From NCBI GenBank assembly GCA_037179335.1, contig JAKZHN010000046.1:62001-126000 (forward strand): a DNA stretch of 64,000 bases. The letters run 5' to 3'. The notes beneath the pieces were generated by a model. That model had not been told where the DNA came from and ran no database searches. It was given only the letters and a program-made list of their open reading frames with translations. The position numbers and the translations under genes are program-made. Position 1 is the first letter of the stretch; each line of letters opens with the position of its first letter. Of the stretch, positions 22,970 to 34,052 are shown in pieces. The DNA comes from Cyclaneusma minus (Eukaryota > Ascomycota > Leotiomycetes > Marthamycetales > Marthamycetaceae).

Positions 22970-25513
22970 GCTTGTCTGCCAGACGCTCGAAGGGAGTAAT
23001 AAGGAAAATGAGGGAAGGTCGTAAAAGATGAAGACGGAGCTTCAGCTTGGGCACAATTGTGGCTTGCCAAGGCGCTCCTCCCAGGCAGCAGCCAGCCGTG
23101 CTTTTGCAGCTTCTTGTAGCATGTGACGATGATATTGTGATCAGTCACCTGTTAGTTAAAACAGCCCGGAGGTATAGAGCAGGTCGAGCGAATGAAGGGG
23201 TAGTAGGATTAAACAAACCAAGAACAAGATGTATTTGGAGAATCAGGTAGATATCATCGGGCATAAGCCATACACGGACTTCGGAAACAGATAGAACGAT
23301 GAGAAACAAGCAATACTTTGGGACGAAGACGTGATGGGACGGGAGACCCAGTTTCGAGTACCCTACCTGACAGCCAAAGTGATACATAGCTATCAGAGAT
23401 ACTACTCGAGGACCCCTGGAAAAAGCATGATAACTGGAAGCGGTCTAGGACATTGGGTTCTCCCAAGTCGTTGGGCTCAGCCCTACATAGTGTATTTGTT
23501 TACCTCGGATTGAGGTACATGTACCCCTCGTCGGACGTCCAAAGAAGCAAATACACCAGAAAGACGCGAGAGAAGTCTTATGCCTTTTCCATGGATCTCG
23601 AACATGTGGCCTTTGAAGGCACGATGCGGTACATGAAGCTGCAGTAGCGTGGCGGGGATTCGAGACCCGCCCGCAGGGCCGAAGGGCTCGGGAAAGGGGA
23701 ATTCAACACTTGTAGCAGCTTGATAGCCGGCCAATTCTGGTACTCAGCACGGAGCTTCGCTTCGCACTCTCTGCATGAGAACATAGTAGCAGCCAGATTG
23801 ACCTTTCGCAGAAGGTTTGAGCTGCTGATCGACGATGATGGCCGGCGAATGCAGTCGCTGTGATTGGCCAGAGATGAGCCAAGACCGAAGAGAAGAGGCC
23901 CGATGCAGCTAAGTCAGACGCTATCCTTTGTCCGCATGCATGCTTTTCCAGGGGCGGCCAAGAGCGGGAAGAATTGGACCTTGACTCGGGAATGGAACCA
24001 GGTGTTGAATCGAAGCAGCACGACCCGGACGCGCGTAGAATTGATGCATTTAGATATGAGTCGCAATATTGAAGTTCGAGGGCAGTCCGTCACGAATTCA
24101 GTAGAAGCTCCAGCTGGTCGAGCTAGGAGCTTCCCCACCGGGGGACCATTATTCGGTGTCAATAAATTGGGATTATTAATGGCCAACTTCGGTATGTCAG
24201 GCCCGGGTCTGCGATTGGCCTGTAGCCGAGAACGCGCAAGTGGTGCCTTCCTTTCGCAGCAGCGTGCCTTCCTTGAATGCTTGAAAAGCAGCGCCATCCC
24301 CCCGACGTCATCTTTTCATCATAATCTTGACCTCAATTTTCTCCTCAACGCCCAAGTCACAGTGCGCTGCGAGAGCCAGCAGAGCCGCATCCAGAGTCGC
24401 CCTCAGCCACCGTACCGCCCGATTGGGGATCTGTATCCCCTCACCTATCCCACGCCGTCCCAGCAATTGCTCAAGTCGGCGCGCCCTCCCGCCCTGCCGC
24501 CGTGGCCTCAACCTGCTGCAGCGAAGCCGTCACACCACGACACGCCTACGTCACCACCACGAAGCCAGCCAACACCGCATCACGGAGTCTGTCAGTGGTC
24601 GACAAAGCTGTCGCTGCTGCTTCTACTCGTCGGCGCCCATCGGTTTCGTCGTCTGAATAGATCACCGTCGGACCTCAACACGCTTGTCGCCCCCTTTGCC
24701 ACCCCTTCACTCACCCGCTCGGCCGCATCACTCGTTCTTCCTGGCCCACCCCTTCTATAGCACAGCTTGATTCATCAGCAATCAAACTATTCTCTCTTAC
24801 CGTTGGTATGTGTGCATCCTTTTAAATTTGCGCTGCTCATTTTTTCTTACCCCTTTCTCTTTGTTGCAGAGGCAGCAAAGGGATGATTGAAAGAAGACAT
24901 GTTAACAAGAGGGCGAAGATCTTAGGGAAGACGCTCGGTTTTATTAGAAGCACTCACCCCAGCACAAGCCAGCACAAGCCAGCACCCGCTCCGAAAACCA
25001 AGGAACGAACGCCTGACCTCGGACTTTCTTTCCGAGAAGCAATCCGGCTCGAGCTCAGCCCATTTTGTGGCCCTCCTGGATCTCATTAGCCTTTAAATTC
25101 CTCGACAATACACCTTCGCCATACGTCATTGCGTTACTCGCCCGTCGATAAGCATCCGGACTGTGACGTGACCTTTCCTTCACCTCGCCCAATCAACAGG
25201 AGCGCCCACCTGACAATACAGCCTCAATTTATCGGCCGGCTCAACACTTTCGGCCCTCTGTGCACAGCTATTATTATTACCTACGGGCACTTACCAATTT
25301 ATTGCACCTGTTGTTTACACCTAAGCGATCGTTACTTTGCACGTCTTCTAGAGCGTGCCACAGTTTTCAATCTTAGTTTCGGATTGGAACTGCCCCCAAC
25401 GCGCCACCCTGGGCTCTCAGACAGTACCGCACAGTAGATCTCGTCGTCATTGCACGCCGTCTGTCGCATTCCAATCTATACACACACATCCCCCGCCTTA
25501 AACATCTCCAGCC
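22970..25513. other. Intergenic and long atfA leader
   Basis: About 2.5 kb between divergent genes. The right part (from about 24300) is C-rich and pyrimidine-rich, like a long 5' untranslated leader. A 298-codon open frame (23864-24760) starts at TTG and lacks domains, so I do not call it. A tRNA-like T-arm at about 23650-23680 is discussed under rejected items. Confidence 0.5.
24806..24869 (+). other. Probable 5'UTR intron of atfA
   Basis: A GTATGT donor and a pyrimidine-rich TTGTTGCAG acceptor enclose 64 nt with no coding role, about 650 nt upstream of the atfA ATG. This is the usual form of a leader intron, but only transcripts can confirm it. Confidence 0.4.
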
Positions 25514-27376
25514 ATGGGTTCATCGCCGCCAGACTCATCTAAACAGGCGCAGAGCACGTCGCCGCCGCAGCAGTCACGAAACTCACCTCGTTCAGGTATG
25601 GCCGCCCCTTCCTGTTTGCTTCAAGCTTGCTGCTGCTGCTGTGCTGTTCCTTCTGTGTCGTTCCTGCTTCACACCTCCGTGCCTGCTTGCATGACGTCGA
25701 CTTAAGCTCCTGCTAACCTCGAGGCAAGAACCCACAGCAGATACTAAAACTTCAATCGAGCGAGCTGTCAAGTCTGAGCCGGGTAACAATACAGAGGTGT
25801 CGCAACCCTTAGCACCTCCACCTAAACCATCCCAAGTCTCAAACACCCCCGATTACTTCTCTGGCAACCACGGATCACACCTCTCATATGAACCCAATCC
25901 CTTTGAACAACAATTTGGAGGCGGTGGCACTGTAGAGACCCCCGGTGGAACAAAGCTTCCTTCAGTAGCAGCTCTCACGTCGCCAGCTCCCCTACTTGCA
26001 GGCAGCGGCGCTACTCCATTCCCTTGGGGCAGCTCCTTACGCACAGGACCTCTCAGCCCTGCGATGCTCTCCGGCCCCACCAACGACTACTTCAGCAATG
26101 ACCATTACCGTGGAGGCTTCCCTACACCCAACGAATCTTCACTAAGGACTGGCTTGACTCCCGGTGGAGGTGGTTCTATGTTCCCACCAGCACCCAGTCC
26201 GAACTCCCAAGCTATCTTGTCAAGTCTCGCTGGTAGCGGCGCGACACCTACTACTCTCGACTTCCATCGCACTGCTATGACTGCAGCCGCGCAACAGAAG
26301 CGAGAGGCTTTATTAAGCGAGCAACAACAGCGCGAGCAGCAGCAAGCTCAGCAGCAAAGAGAACAGCAAGCTCAACAACAACAACAACAAGCGCAGCAAT
26401 CCTCCAGTACAGAACAACCTTCCGACGCGTCAAAGAAAGCAGATGAAAAGTCTGCCCCAACGCAACCAATGGCAGACCCTTTCGGAGCCCACGACGCGAA
26501 TGATGCAGCAAACGGTCTCTTCCTGCTTGCTCAAGCCAGAAACCAGCCTGCACAAGCATCTAACTACGCGCACGCCCAGCCACAGCCTGTGCAAGCTCAC
26601 TCTCAACCTGCCGGCATCCAATCCGGAAACCAATCACAAGAGACATCCCCCAACATGGCCAATCGCGATATGAATGGTGGTGCCAGTGTTGGTTCGGGCA
26701 GAGGCATGAGTGAAATGAGCGGTTATTCTGAGGAGCTTGAGAAGCCGCGGAACTCGAGAAGCAAGGCCAAGAAGGGCGGTAACACTGCGAACGGAAGGAG
26801 AAAGGCCGAAGATACTCCAAACAAGGCGCCTGCATCCAAGAAGTCGAAGAGCAACAACGGCAACTCGATTTCCTCGAACCAATCCGGCATGGAGCCAGAG
26901 CCTGCTTCCGAGGAGGAGCCGGACATGACCAAGGACGAATACAATGCCAACGGCAAGAAGATGACGGACGAGGAGAAACGAAAGAACTTCCTTGAACGTA
27001 ACAGGTACGTCGAATGCTTATGTCAGATACGCAGAACATCTCACTAACGAGTCTCAGGGTCGCTGCTCTCAAATGTCGCCAGCGCAAGAAGCAATGGCTG
27101 CAGAACCTCCAGCAGAAGGTCGAATTCTTCAGCGCCGAAAACGAGAATCTCAACGGTCAAATCCAGGCCTTGAGGGAAGAACTTGTCAACCTGAAGACGG
27201 TGTTGCTCGCACACAAGGACTGCCCCGTTACCCAGCAAGGAGTCCATCTCAACGCCATGAACCAGATTATGGCCCAGGCCGACTACCAACACCACCAGAT
27301 GAACCCCTACGGAATGGCAAGCATAAACGGCCAGCAAATCATGGCAGGCTCGGGCATGCAGCGACGTTTCTCCTAG
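25514..27376 (+). CDS. atfA: bZIP transcription factor AtfA (Atf1/ATF-CREB family)
   Basis: Exons 25514-25595, 25729-27004 and 27058-27376 give 558 residues. After a Q/S-rich start come the Aft1-type regions (PDYFSGNHGSHLSYEPNPFEQQ; LPSVAALTSPAPLLAGSGATPFPWG; FPTPNESSLRTGLTPGGGG). A glutamine tract near residue 190-220 precedes a long disordered middle. The bZIP starts at about 440, with basic motif NRVAALKCRQRKK (N452, R453, C459, R460) and leucine heptads in ENENLNGQIQALREELVNLK. The basic region is split by intron 2 between AG and G of R453. This factor acts downstream of the Hog1/Sty1 stress MAP kinase, in the nucleus, on CRE-like sites. The long leader suggests post-transcriptional control. 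Confidence 0.93.
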
Positions 27377-28408
27377 TCCCACTTTCTACCAAAAGCAGGG
27401 CGTTCCGCGCGTCAATATTTTTCTCGAAGCGGCCAGTTTAGGGGCAGTGTGTTGCATGTAAAAGCGGTCAGTTACGGTTGGCGGCATGGTGGTATACTTG
27501 AGCGAACCACGGAGATTCACTCGAGTTAGGCGGTTTGGCGTCGGGGCAAAATCGCGTTGAACTTTTTGTTCTTTTTACGGGAATCATTGCAGGCGTTTAC
27601 ACGATATGGTTGGAGGCAGACGGACCCGGGCGACCAGGTTTACCATGCAGCAACAGGGTGGTGAACACTACTGGGATCGCCTCACTTTACGAGGACTATC
27701 TTGTTCCCCAGGGCTTAGGGTCGTCTTTTTACGCAACCCTTGCTTGTAGATATACTCTTTCTGCTTCTTTTTTATGGGCGCGGCTTTTCTGCATCTTTGT
27801 GCAGTCTTGTCCGCGTTCGGGGACGACATGGAACGAGGCAACTGGTCGGGTTGGGTGGATGGCTGGAGGAACTGAGGGAAACCGAGGGAACAGTGTCCAT
27901 ACCGTAACGTCCCCTGGTCTTCCCGGATTAGGTAGATCGCTTCGTCCGGTTGTAGTTATGAAAAACAAAAAAAAAATCCAAACAAGATGAAAAAGAATAA
28001 ATTTAAAATTGTAGAGACTTAAGGAACCTGGTAGGTGCACATTAGGTCTAGGATCGATCATTGATGTATTCGACTTCATGTAACACAAGCCGCTGCTTCC
28101 TGAATCGTAAGGCTTTGGAAACGTCATTGTTGACAGCTCATAGCTCGAGGTGCACATGTGAAAGGTGTACTTTTGGAGTTTCGACCTCCAAATTTCAGTA
28201 AAAACGTGCACCAAACATACTGAAGCTCTGCGATGCTCGAATTTCCTCAGACCACCCACCCACGCTCCGTTAACAGCCCTTCAAGTTGGCGAACGTTATT
28301 CAAAACCTTGCTCGGAGGTTTCCCGCACTCCTCCCGAAGGCATTGACCGGCGCAAAGCCCGACGCCAACCCACTGAAACAAACGAAAGCCGGGAACGAAG
28401 CTCGGATT
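27377..28408. other. Intergenic; possible N-terminal extension of the next gene
   Basis: Contains the atfA 3' flank and an A-rich run at about 27961-27976. At 28286 an upstream in-frame codon would extend the DDHD protein by 41 residues (see that entry). Nothing else. Confidence 0.5.
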
Positions 28409-31400
28409 ATGAGCTCGAATACGGAGAAGAAGGCCGAGAAATCGTATTTGGCGTCGGCCGTGGGGAGCCTGTCATGGGGTGCTACGAGGTCGGTGTCGAC
28501 GCCGAAGAGCCCGGTGGTGGATGCTGGACCGACACATAAGAGCCAGCAGGGTGGAGATCATACAATACATGGACGTTGGGGAATCACTCAGAGGAATTAT
28601 CCTGAAGATTGCCCGGAACTCAACACCCGCTGGTTCTACGCTGTTGATGTACGTCTTCCGGTTTCGTTGCTCCCGTCTTGTATTACAATTGACTGACAGC
28701 TTTTCCACAGGTTCCGAAAAGAAAGCCCCAACTCCTCAAATCTCCCGGTCCAGATAAACTAAAAGGCTCAAAGCCTCCTCCGGTCCCCAAGAAATTCGTG
28801 TCCTTCTCGGTCCAAGATTCCAAGTCGCTCGAAACTGCCTGGCAGAAAGTGCTAGAGAACGCCGATGATAATAACGAAGTGCGCTCGGGGAGCCGCGAAG
28901 AATGGGAACATGCGTCCAAAAGGAAATATGAAAATACGAGCATGGAGGAGTCGGGCAAAGCTCCGGACAACAGCTCCAACGTTACGGTGCCTGTACAAGA
29001 AGATTACTTGTTCGATGTGAACCTTCAACAGCGTGAACTTGCTCCGACTTACTGGCTGGGCCCTATATATGAGGTGCGGAGGGGAAGCTGGTTTTACCAA
29101 GAGGGCTCTACATTACGGCCGTGTGAGGAAAACCTGGCGAACCAGCTTGAGGAGGGCTACCTTAAAGTCAAACCATTTCGATATCCGCCGCCCCCTGAGA
29201 AAGCAGCAGCTCGGTCTGGCTCTGTAAGTGCTAAGGATAGGGTGCCATCAAGTACCAAATCTCAACCTGGATCGAGAGATGTCACTCCGAAGACATCAAC
29301 CAACGACCTGAAGGGTGCTGCTGCATCAGTCAAGGAAGAACCAGCACCTCCGCCGCACCAGCCGCAGACCTATCGATTATTTGGAGCATACATGAATTCT
29401 ATCGTCACCTACCAGGACTCCAGAGTCGCTTGGCTGTCTTCGGACAATATCATGTCACGCGTCAGTAGCACCGTGTATCAGAGATTCGCAGGAGGTGCAT
29501 ATCTTAGCGGAGTCAAGATAGTCAGGGGATATGAGGAAACCCCAGTACCTGCTAAGGATGGGAAGAATGAGCGGCCTCCGACCCCAACATCAGCTAAGGC
29601 AGAGAGCACAAACAATCCTGCCCTGCAACTCGATGAACGGCAGCAGAGGTTACTGAAGAGACGTTCTGCTCCTCCTGGATCCAGGGGCACCGAGGGTTCT
29701 GATGTTACTACGGAGTCGGAAGACTCGAAGAAAGAAGCGAATACAGCAAAAGCTGATATCCCATCCATAGTACCTGACAATCCAAGCGGGGAAGATCTGA
29801 GAAAGATGCAGGAGAAGGAGATTCAGGATGATTACAACAACCAAGACGAGGACCAATCTCGTGAAATCGATCACTTGATCTTGGTCTCGCACGGTATAGG
29901 TCAAAAGCTTGGCATGAGAATGGAATCCATCAACTTCATACACGACGTGAATGTGTTCCGCGGCAATCTGAAGAGCGTATACGCCGAAGCCGCAGACTTG
30001 CAAGCACTCAACTCCGAGATTGACAAGCTTCCCAAGAACTGTCGAGTCCAAGTGCTACCGATTCTGTGGCGACACCAGCTGAACTTTCCCCAACAGGGTC
30101 TGAAGCAAAACCGAAAAGAGCAAGACCTCGGTGCCGAGTTCGACGACGAAGACTATCCAAGTCTCGAAGATCTTACCATCGAAGGCGCTACATTCTTCCG
30201 CAATCTTATAAGCGATCTGGCACTGGACGTTTTGCTCTACCAGAGCGCCTACCGAGAACACATTTCCCGTATTGTGCTTGAAGAATGCAACAGGGTGTAC
30301 AATCTTTTCCTCAAGAGAAACCCCAAGTTCCGAGGAAAAGTTAGCCTCTTGGGCCATTCGCTGGGATCTGCTATTCTCTTCGACATTCTCTGTCGTCAGA
30401 AAGAAGCCCCGTTGTCGACAGTATCTCATAGAAAGCGGATACATGGAGATGTTCATCACCATCGACGAGAAAATGAGCATACGAAAGAGCTGGGTCTAGT
30501 GTTTGACGTGGAAGACTTTTATGCTCTTGGTAGTCCGATAGGGATTTTCCAAATGCTCAAAGGTCGAACTATCGCGGCTCGACACCTACCTGATGCACAC
30601 GCCCACCCCTCCCAGTCGCCTCTCAATCCTGACCTAATGGACGACCCCTTCCTCGCCCCCGCTTCGCCCACTTCTTCTCACCCGCACTCAGACATACCCT
30701 CCTCCTCCCACCTCCCCTGGACAGTGTCCTCCCCGAAATGCGCGCAACTTTACAACATCTTCCACCCCTCTGACCCTATCAGCTACCGCATTGAACCCCT
30801 GATCTCCACCGCTATGTCCTCATTAAAACCACAAGCCCTGCCTTATACAAAAAAAGGCATATTTTCCACATCCGCAGCTTCTGGTATCTCGGGGATTGGC
30901 GCTAAAGTGGGACAGAGTGTGAGTGGACTTTGGACATCCATATCTTCCGGCATTGCCTCCTCCATCCTCAATCGCTCGCTTGGCCTCACCTCCGAAGAAG
31001 TAGCCAACATGGGCGCTACGGCCGCATCATCGCAATCCATATCGCCAGGAGCGGGCACAAATATCGGAGGGGGCGTCATATCTCCTCCCACGTTAAGCCG
31101 TCAAGATACGGAGAATAAGATGCGGAAGTTGGCGGAGAACACGGCGGTGGCGGATAAGCAGGGTCGTGCGGCTGCTGAAACGCTGATCGATGGCGATATG
31201 GAGACGTTATTCGCCGGCTTCCAGAAACGCAGAGAAAGTGAAAGTGGAGGGAAGAGTGAGGAGGGGGAGAGTAAGGCGAGTTGGAACGCGAAGGAAGAGA
31301 AGGCGAGGAGGTTGCGGAGGGAGGAGATGAAGGTGCGCGCGCTGAATCGGAATGGGAGGGTGGATTATAGTATCCAGGAGTAAGTTGATTTGCGTCTTAA

Positions 31401-31675
31401 AATGTGTGACGAATGGCATGGGATGTATGCTGACATGAATGCGAATTGCAGGAGTGTGCTGGACTTCAACACCAATGATTATAATCCGATTAGTCCGGTG
31501 GCTAGTCATCTTAGCTATTGGGCGGATGTCGATGTTGCGCATTTCGTAAGTTCTTTACCCCTGACATCTACACCACAGAACTGTGTGATAAGGAGGAGGG
31601 CTAATGAGAGTGGGGAATTAGATATTGTCTCAGCTCTTGTCGAGGAATCGGTCGCCTCCAAGGGAAGGAAGGTAA
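28409..31675 (+). CDS. DDHD-domain phospholipase (PA-PLA1-like)
   Basis: Exons 28409-28648, 28711-31379, 31452-31545 and 31634-31675 give 1014 residues. The lipase box GHSLGS places the nucleophile at S630, within RGKVSLLGHSLGSAIL. The DDHD region follows (DVEDFYALGSPIGIFQML; STHPSDPISYRIEPLI-like block; final YWADVDVAHFLL). The HFLL end appears only if the last intron (31546-31633) is removed. The N-terminal WWE-like part (WFYAVDVPKRKP, then LAPTYWLGPIYEVRRGSWFYQ) matches the yeast Ddl1 (YOR022C) and animal DDHD1/2 class, which hydrolyse phosphatidic acid or related lipids. I chose the ATG at 28409 (MSSNTEKKAEKSYLASAV). The in-frame start at 28286 adds a basic amphipathic leader that could be a mitochondrial targeting signal. 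Confidence 0.92.
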
Positions 31676-32189
31676 AGAAACAGATTAGACGGCATAGAAA
31701 AAAAGGCTGGAAAAACTAAAGGGGGGGGCGTATGGACGGGCTTGTATTGGATTAGAGGGATGCATGGCGGCGTCTGTGGAAGTAGATTTTGCGAGGCTGT
31801 ATTCGTTGAGAGTTTTGTCAACCAACACCCTACATTGTCCTTCAATATCAAACCTCTTGAACCTTGTCTCCTTCTATCCATCCGGCATTCCTGTCGTCCC
31901 TGATAACCTCGACAGCCAGGGTGGCAAAGCCGCTGTTGAAGTCGCCATCGATCTCTCTTTCCGCATATGCCACAATTGAGCCCCCAGATTGGAGAATCTC
32001 TTTATGAGTTGAAGAAAGTGGTTACTGCCGAACCGTGGTAGACCGACAGGAAAGACAGAAAAGCAGGGATTCCCAAGTCACTGCATGTTGACGAACAAGG
32101 TTTAGGAGACGTTTCTCCCTCAATTTATGGAGATTACGGGGAAGCCCAATCTCAAAGAGCACTTCGTGAAGCCGCATAGAATGCTGATA
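31676..32189. other. Intergenic
   Basis: Contains a G-run at about 31721-31730. No gene supported. Confidence 0.5.
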
Positions 32190-32226
32190 GCACTGTTGGC
32201 ACTGTTGGCACTGTTGGCACTGTTGG
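32190..32226. repeat. 9-bp microsatellite, four units
   Basis: Four perfect tandem copies of cactgttgg. It lies in a 131-codon open frame (32127-32522) where it encodes LLA repeats, but that frame has no other sign of being a gene. Confidence 0.9.
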
Positions 32227-32489
32227 CGGTGCAATGCCACTTCAGTTTCCAACATTTCAGCCTCCCGCCACCCACAACTTCTCCCTCCCCGCCCCTCATA
32301 ACCGGATTTTCAACGTCGCCGCTTCCGCGATCGGTTTCGTGGTCGTCTTCCCCTGGCTGGAACAACTCAACCAAACACCTCGGGAGTCAGCCAACTACAT
32401 GCGATGTTGACGAAGCGGAAGCGTCCGACTATTCGCCTCTTCAGTGGCCAACTTTGGCTAGCTCTCGTAGGGAGGATGGATACCTAGTA

Positions 32490-33312
32490 ATTGGTAAGGA
32501 AGGATGTGCTAAATGTATTTAACAACTTGCTGGCAAATTGAGCGTGTGCGGACACACCTCTGAGCATGCCGCAGCAAGCAATAGAGTATAGGCTTCTGCG
32601 GAAAGACTGAAAGTTTGTTCGACGCCGCGAGCGGTGTGAAGTTGCTTGTGGTGTAAGGCTGCTTGAGGTGTGAAGCTGCTTGAGGTGTGAAGCTGGTTGT
32701 AATTTGAAGCTGACGATGATGTGAGGCTGCTTGGTGCGAGGCTGCTCACAGTGTGAGGCTACTTAGATATAATGTGAAGCCGGCTGCTTTACAGGATGAA
32801 GCTGCTTCGTTTGAAGCTGCTTACCGTGTGACGCTGCTTACCGTGTGAAGCTGCGTATCGTGTGAAGCTGCTTGTGGTGTGAAGCTGCTTCCCTTTGAAA
32901 ATGCCAATGTGGCTTCCAATGTGGAGCTTCTTAGTGTGAAGTTACTTAAAGTGTGAAGGTGCGCGGTGTGAAGCTGCCTTTAGTGTAAAGCTGGTTATAG
33001 TATGAAGCTACTTATAGTGTGAAGCTGCTTATAGTACAAGGCTGGCTATAGTGTGAAGCTGATTATGGTGTGAAGCTGCTTACAAGTGAAGCTGCTTATA
33101 ATGTGAAGTTACTTACCGTGTGAGGCTGCTTGCGGTGTGAAGCTGGTTAGTGTGAAGCGGCCTTGTGTGAAGCTGCTTGTGGTGTGAAGGTGACTATAGT
33201 TTGAAGCTGCTTATAATGTAAAGCTGCTTACCGTGTGAAGTTGCTCACAGTATGAAGCTGCTTCCAATGTGAACTGCTTCCAATGTGAAGCAGCTTAGTG
33301 TGAAGTTACTCG
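32490..33312 (+). repeat. Dispersed minisatellite element, copy A
   Basis: The core (about 32633-33312) is a degenerate tandem array of roughly 40 units of about 17 bp with consensus GTGTGAAGCTGCTTATA. Many units differ by G/A changes (gaagctg/gaggctg) or are shortened. A unique flank of about 140 bp on the left (32490-32632, including gaaagtttgttcgacgccg) is also present, diverged, beside copy B. Flank plus array therefore travel together as one repeat element. There is no coding frame of note. Confidence 0.85.
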
Positions 33313-34052
33313 GTACAAACTTGCGTAATCCGAAGCTCACAGTAAGTTAATAAACGACTCCATATGTTAATCAAGTTTTCCTTAAAGCTCATCATACATT
33401 GCATCGCTGCAATTTTTGCTAGTCAGAACTACCAATCTGTAGCAGCAGCCAGCGCATCCTTACCGCCTCGCCCGATGGTAGGCGAAAGGGGAAGCCAGAC
33501 GAGAAGAAGACGTGGAGACTGGAGTTAGATGTGATACAGCATTTCGTGACGGGGTGTCGGGTGTGAGGCTGCGGTAGGTTGAAGTGGAGGAATTCTGGTA
33601 GCGTGATTCACATGAGGTGGTTGCGCGCTTCATGGCCGAGGGAAGGTTGTGATTTCCTGTGACAACTGTTCTCTGGAAAGCACGCTGGTAAACTTAGGAT
33701 GTAAGGAAGAGACGTGAGGGAGCTGGGTAGGTATGGTAGCTGTGGATCTCATAGGGCTTCGACTTTGTTCCAAGAATTTCAATTTTCAATGTGCTATGCA
33801 AGTGCAGCGGTATGGTGGAGCTGGAAACGATTATATAAAGTACAAGGAACCTAAGGTTGTGCAGGGAGAAAGAGAATTTGTTTCTTGTTCAGAGACGGTA
33901 CTCTATGATGGTATATCAACACTATCCCAAAACTGTCCCACTCCTCAAACCCGCGTTGATAAACGCTAAACATTAAAACTACAAGCCGAGCGGTATACCC
34001 ATACCCAGCACTATAAACCCTCTCCAATCATCCAAAGTTCCCTTCCGAATGC
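33313..34052. other. Gene-free flank of repeat copy A
   Basis: AT-rich and without recognisable genes. The 78-codon frame at 33733-33969 lacks any domain. Confidence 0.5.

Noticed and set aside
23640..23740. tRNA-like T-arm on the minus strand (ggcgggtctcgaatccccgcc)
   Set aside because: The T-loop would have extra bases, and no matching acceptor stem, D-arm or anticodon arm could be paired.
23864..24760. 298-codon + strand open frame
   Set aside because: Starts at TTG, has no domain or codon bias, and lies in the upstream region of atfA.
32127..32522. 131-codon frame with LLA repeats that could look like a membrane protein
   Set aside because: The hydrophobic run is produced by the 9-bp microsatellite; the rest is featureless.
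32633..33312. CRISPR-like array
   Set aside because: Units are directly adjacent and degenerate with no spacers, in a eukaryotic genome.
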